A stretch of DNA of 43,668 nucleotides. Origin: an uncultured Acidobacteriota bacterium. GTDB lineage: Bacteria; Acidobacteriota; Vicinamibacteria; Marinacidobacterales; SMYC01. Position 1 is the first letter of the stretch, and every line of letters starts with the position of its first letter. A model generated the notes under the pieces. The model was given only the letters and a program-made list of their open reading frames with translations, was not told the DNA's origin and ran no database searches. The position numbers and the translations under genes are program-made. Location of the stretch: positions 37,903 to 81,570 of the forward strand of contig CAMYKY010000011.1 of NCBI GenBank assembly GCA_947259165.1, written 5' to 3'. This document shows positions 24,953 to 31,408 of the stretch, one piece after another.

Positions 24953-26083
24953 TTGAACGATTCAGAAACTCTCGAGCTCGCCCAGCGCCTCGTCCGCATC
25001 GACTCGGTGAACCCGAGCCTCGTCCCCGGCGCTGAGGGCGAAGCCGCGCTCGCCCATTTCGTCGCCGGTTTCCTAGAAAACCGCGGAGTCGACGTCGAGC
25101 TGCGCGACGCGGTGGCCGGCCGGCCGAACGTCATTGCCCGCATCGCGGGGACTGGCGGCGGCCCCAGTGTCTTACTTTGTTGCCATCTCGACACGGTCAG
25201 CGTCGACGGGATGGCCGAGCCATTTTCCGGAGCGATCGAGGACGGGCGCTTGCTGGGACGGGGCGCGCACGATGTGAAGGGCGGGCTGGCGGCGATGCTC
25301 GCGGCCGCCATCGTCTTGTCCAAGGCACCACCCAAAGGAGATGTCCTCGTCGCCGGGGTTGCCGACGAGGAAGCCTACTCCGTAGGCACGGAAGCGCTCC
25401 TGGACTGGGGAATTCGCGCCGATATGGCAATTGTCTTCGAGCCCTCAGAGCTCGATGTGGTGGTCGCGCACAAGGGGTTTGCGTGGCTCCAAGTCGCGAC
25501 GCGCGGCGTCGCGGCTCACGGGAGTCGGCCAGCCGAGGGAGTCGATGCCATCGCCCACATGGGTCGCGTTCTCTCGGCGCTCGAAGCCCACGGCTTGGAG
25601 CTCTCCCGACGGTCACCCCACGCGCTTCTCGGTGAGGCATCCGTCCACGCCTCGCTGATCCGAGGTGGGCGCGAGCTTTCTAGCTACCCAGACCGATGCG
25701 AGCTTGATGTCGAGCGCCGCACACTTCCCGGAGAAACCCGCAATGGTGTGGTGCGAGAAATGGAGCAAATCCTGGAGGAGCTCGGGCGCGACCCCCGCTT
25801 CGAAGCCGAGCTCGCGGTGAGCTTGTTCCGTCCCGCCTTCGAGATCTCCGAGCACGATGCCCTCCCCCAAAGCCTCAAAGAGGCCGCGGAGCGAATCCAC
25901 GGGACGTGCAACCTCGTCGGCATGACAGGCTGGACGGACTCCGCCCTGCTGGCCGAAGCCGGTATCCCCGCGGTCGTCTTCGGGCCCGGAGGCGCGGGCC
26001 TGCACGGCTTGGAAGAGTGGGGCAACACCGAACAAATCTGCCGGTGCCGTGAAATCCTCGTCGACTTTGCGAACAATTGGTAG
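24953..26083 (+). CDS. M20 family metallopeptidase (ArgE/DapE/CPG2-like)
   Basis: 376 residues if it starts with TTG at 24953, where family likeness begins (ETLELAQRLVRIDSVNPSLVPG). The open frame upstream is antisense to the yjbQ-like gene. Zinc ligands and catalytic residues are in the usual places: HLDTV (His and catalytic Asp), GRGAHDVKGGLAAML (bridging Asp), VADEEAYSVGTEAL (Glu-Glu), EPSELDVVVAHKG, and the last ligand His in GGAGLHGLEEW. M20 enzymes cleave acetyl, succinyl or peptide amide bonds in the cytoplasm; deacetylase against dipeptidase cannot be separated here. No biosynthetic neighbour gives a hint. The start codon is the weakest part of this call. Confidence 0.9.
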   Translation: MNDSETLELAQRLVRIDSVNPSLVPGAEGEAALAHFVAGFLENRGVDVELRDAVAGRPNVIARIAGTGGGPSVLLCCHLDTVSVDGMAEPFSGAIEDGRLLGRGAHDVKGGLAAMLAAAIVLSKAPPKGDVLVAGVADEEAYSVGTEALLDWGIRADMAIVFEPSELDVVVAHKGFAWLQVATRGVAAHGSRPAEGVDAIAHMGRVLSALEAHGLELSRRSPHALLGEASVHASLIRGGRELSSYPDRCELDVERRTLPGETRNGVVREMEQILEELGRDPRFEAELAVSLFRPAFEISEHDALPQSLKEAAERIHGTCNLVGMTGWTDSALLAEAGIPAVVFGPGGAGLHGLEEWGNTEQICRCREILVDFANNW

Positions 26084-26143
26084 ATAGACCTAATTTCACT
26101 AGGGAACTGACGACAGCCCCAGGCGGACAGGTCGAACAAAAAC

Positions 26144-26243
26144 AAGGGGGATTAGGGGATTCGCCGCGATCCGATGTTTGGGGATACGGGGATTTTAGAA
26201 GGTATCTTTTATCCCCATATCCCTCTTATCCCCATATCTCCCT
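26144..26243. repeat. G-rich intergenic inverted-repeat element, copy 1
   Basis: AGGGGGATTAGGGGAT (26145-26160) pairs imperfectly with ATCCCCATATCTCCCT at its right end, and inside lies a second hairpin, GGGGATACGGGGAT (26180-26193) against ATCCCCATATCCCT (26211-26224). The left arm shares AAGGGGGATTAGG with the element at 40309-40414. It fills most of the gap between the M20 gene and the sigma-factor terminator. No coding content was seen in 26084-26281. Confidence 0.65.
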
Positions 26244-26281
26244 GCCTTCTAGTGGAGCTCGTGGCTGGGTGTCGAATAAGA

Positions 26282-26313
26282 AAAGGCGTGAGCCCCAGAG
26301 GACTCACGCCTTT
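26282..26313 (-). terminator. Intrinsic terminator of the sigma-factor gene
   Basis: AAAGGCGTGAG (26282-26292) pairs perfectly with CTCACGCCTTT (26303-26313) over a 10-nt loop, 19 nt past the minus-strand stop at 26332. Reading the minus strand, the stem is followed by TTTTCTTATT. It could also stop the convergent M20 transcript. Confidence 0.85.
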
Positions 26314-26331
26314 CCCGCTGGTATTCCGTCG

Positions 26332-27306
26332 TTACTGGATGTAGTCGTGGAGAGCGCGGCGGTTGCCGGCGGCCCGGAGGCGTCGCAGAGCTTCGACCTC
26401 GAGTTGGCGCACTCGCTCACGAGTGAGGTTCAACACTTTACCAATCTCCTCCAGGTTGTACTCCGTGTTGAAACCAATACCGAACCGCATTCTCACGATG
26501 AGCTGCTGCCTCGGAGGGAGCAACTCGAGCGAGGCTCGAACCTTCTCGCGCATATCCCGATCGAGAACCACCTGCCAGGGCGTCTCGGAACGCTCGTCTG
26601 ACTGAAGCTCCCATCGGGGGCTTCCATCTTCGACTGCAAGGGCATCAAGCGATTCGAGATGCGGGATGGACCTCATCGCGGTCTCGACTTGCTGCTCGGG
26701 TGCGCCCACGGCCTTGGCGATCTCCTTCATGGAAGGCTCTTTGCCTGCCTTTTCTTGGAGCTTGTTCTTGGCCCGGGTCGCGACCCGCACCATCTCGAGC
26801 TTGTTGATAGGGACCTTGATGGTCCGCGATTTCTGCGAAAGCGCTCGGGTAATCGCTTGGCGGATCCACCAGGTTGCGTAGGTCGAAAACTTGAGGTTCC
26901 GACGCGGATCGAACCGCTCAACCGCCTGCATGAGGCCAATATTGCCTTCTTGCACGAGGTCCGAGAGCTCCATTCCCATGTTCTTGTAACGCTTGGCAAT
27001 AGAGACCACGAGCCGAAGATTGCTCTCGATCATCGTCGCGCGAGTCTCATCGAACTCTTTGCGAGCTCCACGACGAGATGGGCCCGACTTCTTCTCCTCC
27101 AAAACCGATTCGGATCGGCGCATCGCGCGCGATACTTTCTGTTCTTCCTCACGCGAGAGGAGAGGGTACCGGTGCGTTTCTTTGAGGTACTGTCCCAGCA
27201 CGTCAAGCTCAACAACAGCCGGTTCTTCCGCTTCGATGCGCTTTTTGACGTCGACCTCGGTCCTGCCGAGTTCTTCCTCCGGGATATCAATCATCGGTGC
27301 TCTCAT
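26332..27306 (-). CDS. Sigma-70 family RNA polymerase sigma factor (group 1/2, RpoD/RpoS-like)
   Basis: 324 residues from the ATG at 27306 (AGGA 5 nt upstream); an in-frame start exists at 27405, but the added part is Cys-rich and not sigma-like. Region 1.2 is LGQYLKETHRYPLLSREEE. Region 2 is NLRLVVSIAKRYKNMGMELSDLVQEGNIGLMQAVERFDPRRNLKFSTYATWWIRQAI, split here in reading but continuous in the protein. Region 3 follows, and region 4 ends in LEEIGKVLNLTRERVRQLEVEALRRLR. No long region 1.1 and no RpoH box. It lacks the size of a main RpoD (usually over 500 residues), so it may be an alternative, RpoS-type factor, or a short primary one. An Arg/Lys-rich insert (EEKKSGPSRRGARKEF) sits before region 2. 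Confidence 0.93.
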   Translation of the reverse strand: MRAPMIDIPEEELGRTEVDVKKRIEAEEPAVVELDVLGQYLKETHRYPLLSREEEQKVSRAMRRSESVLEEKKSGPSRRGARKEFDETRATMIESNLRLVVSIAKRYKNMGMELSDLVQEGNIGLMQAVERFDPRRNLKFSTYATWWIRQAITRALSQKSRTIKVPINKLEMVRVATRAKNKLQEKAGKEPSMKEIAKAVGAPEQQVETAMRSIPHLESLDALAVEDGSPRWELQSDERSETPWQVVLDRDMREKVRASLELLPPRQQLIVRMRFGIGFNTEYNLEEIGKVLNLTRERVRQLEVEALRRLRAAGNRRALHDYIQ

Positions 27307-27583
27307 AGGATTCCTGTCCTTTCCTCTGTCGCTTCCCTGGTCATAATGCCTTTCACGTTCCGTGCCAAAACAACCACACTGAACTAAGCACTTACTAGTA
27401 AACAAGTTAGCGAAAAATCCACACTTTCAACGGGGCGTGAAGAGGCTGGAAACTTTACAGTCTCTGTCCACTTTTTACTCCTGTTGATGTGATTCATAAA
27501 TATTATCATATTAGTCATATTTATGTAAACCCCTTTTACGAAATCCCGAGCAGTGGGGAGACCGCCCCGCAGATACCCGCATA
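27307..27583. other. AT-rich non-coding gap between the sigma-factor gene and the glycan cluster
   Basis: Much richer in A+T than the neighbours, especially 27470-27535. It must hold the promoter of the sigma-factor gene (minus) and probably that of the coiled-coil/GT4 operon (plus). The best plus-strand pair is TTGATG (27484) with CATATT 17 nt on (27507), each 4 of 6 matches. No clear pair was found for the minus strand, and no ORF or RNA gene was recognised. Confidence 0.5.
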
Positions 27584-28312
27584 TTGATTGACAGCCGAAA
27601 TGGGACAGTAGAAACTTGCCCCGTGAGCTCACCCGAGGACGAGCGGCAGAGCGAGTTGGTCGCCAGCCTGCGCTCGGTTCGCGACGCGGCTCGGGAGGCT
27701 CCCGACCAGCGCGCCGTGCTGCCCGGCAAGTCCGACACGACCCAGGCAGGCCCGGCTTTGCCTCGGCTCGACGTTGCCAAAACGGAAGTTGAGCCCGAGA
27801 AATCCCCACCTGCCTCGCCAGAACGCGCTGACGTCAACACGCTATGGAACATCGCTGACGCTTTCACCGAAACTCCCAAAGGATTCCTGGGCAGACTCCT
27901 GTCGCCCCTCCGCCAAGCGCTCCAGCGCATGGTCCGGTTCGCACTCGGCCCGGTCGTGGAGCGCCAAGTGCAAATGAACTCCGCGCAAGTGCGCTTCGAC
28001 AACGAAGTCGTCAGCTACATCGACATGCGCATCGATCGCATGACGAGCCACTACGACCAGGTGCTCGGCCTCCACGGGAAGCGAATGGAGGAAATCGACG
28101 AGCGGCATCTAATTCTCCAACAGGAGTTGGTCCGGCACGTGCACGACCTTGTCGAGCGGATCGAGTTCGTGTTCGAGACCGCCGAGACGAACCATCTCCA
28201 GATCGATGGCAGCCTCCGAGAAACTCGCGAGCAGCTACGAGAGCTTGTGGCACGTATCGAGGCGCTCGGCGGCCTCGACAGCCTCGGCGGAAAGACTCGC
28301 AATGAGCGCTAG
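27584..28312 (+). CDS. Coiled-coil protein of unknown function in a glycosyltransferase cluster
   Basis: 242 residues if the TTG at 27584 is used; a GTG at 27623 is an alternative, and neither has a clear Shine-Dalgarno. No membrane segment or signal peptide is seen. The first 85 residues are charged and Pro-rich. Then comes TPKGFLGRLLSPLRQALQRM, amphipathic with Arg, and GPVVERQVQMNSAQVRFDN. The rest is a long heptad-like helix (about 140-230). I recall similar L-x-P-x-x-ERQ-x-x-N-A segments ahead of methyltransferase or glycosyltransferase domains in polysaccharide clusters, and infer a scaffold or membrane-surface partner. Its stop is 6 nt before the first GT4 gene, so all three should be one operon. 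Confidence 0.7.
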   Translation: MIDSRNGTVETCPVSSPEDERQSELVASLRSVRDAAREAPDQRAVLPGKSDTTQAGPALPRLDVAKTEVEPEKSPPASPERADVNTLWNIADAFTETPKGFLGRLLSPLRQALQRMVRFALGPVVERQVQMNSAQVRFDNEVVSYIDMRIDRMTSHYDQVLGLHGKRMEEIDERHLILQQELVRHVHDLVERIEFVFETAETNHLQIDGSLRETREQLRELVARIEALGGLDSLGGKTRNER

Positions 28313-28318
28313 CTAGAA

Positions 28319-29368
28319 ATGGCGCGGCAAAGTATCTGTGTATGCGCCGTCCAGGCTCCGTTTATCACTGGGGGCGCCGAGATTCTCGTGAGCGAGCTCG
28401 TTCAGCAACTCAAGTCGCGGGGTTTTCTCGTCGATGTCGTTAACATCCCATTCAAGTGGTATCCGGTTGTGGATATCGTCAAACAAGCGCTGATCTGGCG
28501 ATTCGCCGAGGTCGCTGAGTCGAACGGCGTGCCCATCGACATGGTGATCCCCACCAAGTTTCCGTCCTACCTCGTCAAGCACCCGCTGAAAGTGACGTGG
28601 CTGTTCCACCAGCATCGCGAGATCTATGATCTCTACGGTACCTCCTATTGCAGCTTCACCGATGATCCGGAGGAACAAGAGATCCGGCAGACCCTCATCG
28701 ACATGGACAACAAGACTCTACGCGAGTCGCGCAGCATCTATACGATCTCGAAAAACGTTTCCTCGAGACTAGAGCGTTTCAACGGCATCGGATCGGAGAC
28801 TTTGTACCCTCCGCCCCACTATGCGGGACGCTACCAAAGCGGAGAGCTCGGAGACTATGTTCTCTACGCGGGGCGACTCGAACAGCTCAAGCGTTGCGAC
28901 CTTCTCGTCGAATCGTTTCGCTACGTGGATCCACCGGCTCGACTCGTACTCGCAGGACGAGGGCCCCAACTCGAGAATCTGAAGCGCCAAGTCGAGCGCC
29001 TCGATCTGTCGGATCGAGTTCAATTCGCGGGCTTCGTCCCCGAGGACGAGCTTCTCGCGTTGTACGCGGGCGCTCTCGGCGTGCTCTATGCGCCGGTGGA
29101 CGAAGACTACGGCTACGTCACCGTCGAGGCGTTTTTGTCAGGAAGGCCCGTGGTTACGTGTACGGACTCGGGTGGCACCCTCGAGTTCGTCGAAGACGGG
29201 CGCTCCGGTTACGTCGTCGAGCCCAACGCCGAAGCCATCGGGGCGGCGGTCAACCAACTCAACGCCGACCGGTCGAACGCACGCGACATGGGAGCGGACG
29301 GCCGGACGAGAGTCGCTGGCATCAGTTGGGATTACGTGATCGATAAGCTCACCGAGCCGCTGCGGTGA
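28319..29368 (+). CDS. GT4-family glycosyltransferase (GT-B fold), first of two
   Basis: 349 residues. The N-terminal Rossmann domain opens with ICVCAVQAPFITGGAEILVSELVQQLKSRG (donor/acceptor side, with the G-G-A-E motif). The C-terminal domain has YVLYAGRLEQLKRCDLLVESF, RLVLAGRGPQLENLK, VQFAGFVPEDELLALYAGA and the donor-binding PVDEDYGYVTVEAFLSGRPVVTCTDSGG, where the GT4 EX7E-like Glu sits. These enzymes transfer a sugar from a nucleotide donor in the cytoplasm, here probably in surface polysaccharide or LPS assembly. Substrate unknown. 14 nt before the next GT4. Confidence 0.93.
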   Translation: MARQSICVCAVQAPFITGGAEILVSELVQQLKSRGFLVDVVNIPFKWYPVVDIVKQALIWRFAEVAESNGVPIDMVIPTKFPSYLVKHPLKVTWLFHQHREIYDLYGTSYCSFTDDPEEQEIRQTLIDMDNKTLRESRSIYTISKNVSSRLERFNGIGSETLYPPPHYAGRYQSGELGDYVLYAGRLEQLKRCDLLVESFRYVDPPARLVLAGRGPQLENLKRQVERLDLSDRVQFAGFVPEDELLALYAGALGVLYAPVDEDYGYVTVEAFLSGRPVVTCTDSGGTLEFVEDGRSGYVVEPNAEAIGAAVNQLNADRSNARDMGADGRTRVAGISWDYVIDKLTEPLR

Positions 29369-29382
29369 ACACGGGATAAGCC

Positions 29383-30750
29383 GTGAAACTCGCCTATTGG
29401 AGCCCGCTCTCTCCCCAGGGAACCGGCATTGCGGACTACAGCGAGGAGCTTCTTCCGTACCTCGCCAATAAGGGCGCCGACATCCACCTTTTCGTCGATG
29501 ACTACGAACCTGATAATCCCGCCATCATCGACCAGTTCCCGTGGCATCCCGCACGCGAGTTCGAACAGATCGCCGAGCGCGAGGCCTTCGATCTAAACCT
29601 CTACCAAATCGGCAACAGCTCGTACCATCGCTACGCTCTCAACGCCGCACTCAGGTTTCCGGGAGTGGTCGTTCTTCACGATCTCGTTTTGCAGCACTTG
29701 TTTCTCGGCTTGTCGGTCGAGCGTGGCGACAGCGCGCTTTATATATCCGAGATGAAACGCGCTTATGGCGAACGCGGAGGCGCGCTCGGTCGCCAAATAG
29801 CGGCGGCGCTCGGAAGCGAGCTGCTCACTTCCAAGTTCCCTCTATGCGAACGGATGGTCGAGCGAAGCTACGGCGTGCTCGTCCTCACGCGGTTCATGCA
29901 GCGTTGGCTCGAAAAGCGCTTCGGATCGATACCCGTTGGAAAGTTCATCGGGCGCGCGCCGCATCACTACGCGCCAGCACCGCCTTTGCCCGTCGAGACT
30001 CCCACCGAAGCGCGGCGCATCCTCGGTTTGCCTCAGGACGCATTCTTGGTTGCGTCGTTCGGCCTGGCAACGCGCGCCAAGCGGATCGAGCGCGCGCTCG
30101 AGGGCTTCCGCCGGTTCCTCGCGTCAGGACCATCAAACCATTCGCGGACGAGCGCGCGCTTTCTCGTCGTCGGGGAAGTACAAAAGGGCTACAACCTCGA
30201 TCCAGCGCTGGTCGCCGAGCTAGGCGACAGGCTCGTGCTCGCGGGTCGCCAGCGCATGGACCGCTTCTATCTCTATATGCTCGCGTGCGACGTCGTCGTG
30301 AACTTGCGATTTCCCTCGACCGGCGAGCTGTCGGGGACACTCATCCGCACCCTTGGAATGGGAAAGCCCGTGCTCGTCTCGAACGTCGGTCCGTTCGCGG
30401 AGTTTCCCGAGCATGTGGTCGCCCGCATCGACCTCGGGCTTCCGGAAGTGGAGGCGATCGCGGGGACACTGCGACTGTTCTACGAGCGGCCCGACTTGCG
30501 TCAGGCGATGGGACGCTACGCGCGCGAGCACGTCGAGTCCTACTACAAACTCGAAGACGAGGCCGATGCGTACATGGCCTTCCTGGAAGAAGTCGCTGCC
30601 GCACGAAAGGCAGGAACGTTGGCGCCACCGCCTCCGTACGATCAGGCGGACCTGGCAGCGTCGGTCATGACCACGATCGCAGACATGCCCCTCGGGAACA
30701 GATTCGGCCTCGAGACCGTGCGCGAGACGCTTCGCGACGTCACCGAGTGA
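29383..30750 (+). CDS. GT4-family glycosyltransferase, second of two
   Basis: 455 residues, GTG start. The N-terminus, KLAYWSPLSPQGTGIADYSEELLPYLA, is that of GT4 proteins with a glycogen-synthase-like opening (PxGTGIADY). A His/acidic core (VVLHDLVLQHLF) follows. The C-terminal domain has FLVASFGLATRAKRIERALEGFRRFL, ARFLVVGEVQKG, RLVLAGRQ, VVNLRFPSTGELSGTLIRTLGMGKPVLVSNVGPF. Cytoplasmic. About 30 residues of tail with Pro-rich APPPPYDQ come last. It ends 9 nt before the convergent SurA-like gene. Confidence 0.92.
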   Translation: MKLAYWSPLSPQGTGIADYSEELLPYLANKGADIHLFVDDYEPDNPAIIDQFPWHPAREFEQIAEREAFDLNLYQIGNSSYHRYALNAALRFPGVVVLHDLVLQHLFLGLSVERGDSALYISEMKRAYGERGGALGRQIAAALGSELLTSKFPLCERMVERSYGVLVLTRFMQRWLEKRFGSIPVGKFIGRAPHHYAPAPPLPVETPTEARRILGLPQDAFLVASFGLATRAKRIERALEGFRRFLASGPSNHSRTSARFLVVGEVQKGYNLDPALVAELGDRLVLAGRQRMDRFYLYMLACDVVVNLRFPSTGELSGTLIRTLGMGKPVLVSNVGPFAEFPEHVVARIDLGLPEVEAIAGTLRLFYERPDLRQAMGRYAREHVESYYKLEDEADAYMAFLEEVAAARKAGTLAPPPPYDQADLAASVMTTIADMPLGNRFGLETVRETLRDVTE

Positions 30751-30759
30751 AATCTTCGT

Positions 30760-31365
30760 CTACCAAACGTAGCGGCGGATGCGCGTTCGTGCCTTCAAAC
30801 CGCCGATCCATTGCTCGACACGCTCGTTGAAGCGTTGCTCTTCGAGGATGCGACGTATCTGGTCGGTTTCTTCAACGGACGGCCCGCGCTCGTCGGCAAG
30901 CTCGGGCAAGACCTCCCCGAAAAAGTAGCGCTCGATATCGTCCTCGGTGACGTACGTGAGTGCACGAAAGCGTCGTTCGAGGTAGCGATTCACCGCAAGC
31001 TGGCTTCGTATCTCGGAGCGGAGCTCTTCCTCGCTCAGCCCGTGAGTCGCTAGCCGTTCCTGAAACGCTTCCTCGGACTCAAAGCTCGAGCGCACCCGCG
31101 AGAGCTGCCGATCGATGCCCTCGTCGGGGATGGGCGCGTCCGTGAACCGCGCGACCTCTCGCTCGATGAGTCGCGCCTCGATCAATTGCTCGACGACATC
31201 CCGCACGCTGGTCTCGCTGCCGGTGCGAAGCTCAACGAGCCACACCGCCTGCTCCGCCTCCGAGAGCATAATGACCTCGCGATCGAGGATCGCCACAATC
31301 CGATCCACCAACTCCGCCTCGGCAAGTGACTGCCCCGAAGCCACGATGAGCAAGAACGTCATCAT
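30760..31365 (-). CDS. SurA-like periplasmic chaperone without a PPIase domain
   Basis: 201 residues if the ATG at 31365 is used. A frame exists 18 codons further up, but that part is the translated intergenic repeat (SIQHSAFG), so I reject it. Signal peptide MMTFLLIVASGQSLAEA. The mature start, ELVDRIVAILDREVIMLSEAE, is like the SurA N-terminal (VVDKIVAVVNNDVI), followed by helical segments through about 165 residues (VEQLIEARLIEREV; FQERLATHGLSEEELRSEIR). There is no parvulin (PpiC) domain, which SurA usually carries twice. It would hold unfolded outer-membrane proteins in the periplasm. Position after Omp85 and TamB genes fits that job. Last gene of a three-gene operon. Confidence 0.75.
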   Translation of the reverse strand: MMTFLLIVASGQSLAEAELVDRIVAILDREVIMLSEAEQAVWLVELRTGSETSVRDVVEQLIEARLIEREVARFTDAPIPDEGIDRQLSRVRSSFESEEAFQERLATHGLSEEELRSEIRSQLAVNRYLERRFRALTYVTEDDIERYFFGEVLPELADERGPSVEETDQIRRILEEQRFNERVEQWIGGLKARTRIRRYVW

Positions 31366-31371
31366 CAGACT

Positions 31372-31395
31372 TCGGCCGAATGCCGAATGCTGAAT
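31372..31395 (-). repeat. 24-bp intergenic repeat, copy B (ATTCAGC type)
   Basis: On the minus strand it reads ATTCAGC, A, TTCGGCATTC and so on, 21 of 24 identical to 17260-17283. It sits in the 43-bp gap between the Omp85 stop (31409) and the SurA-like start (31365), and accounts for a misleading upstream extension of the latter. Confidence 0.6.
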
Positions 31396-31408
31396 ACTGA
31401 ACGCTGCC

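Noticed and set aside
27361-27395. TTGGCACGG string upstream of the sigma-factor gene as a sigma-54 promoter
   Set aside because: The GG element is present on the minus strand, but the required GC about 10 nt on is missing.
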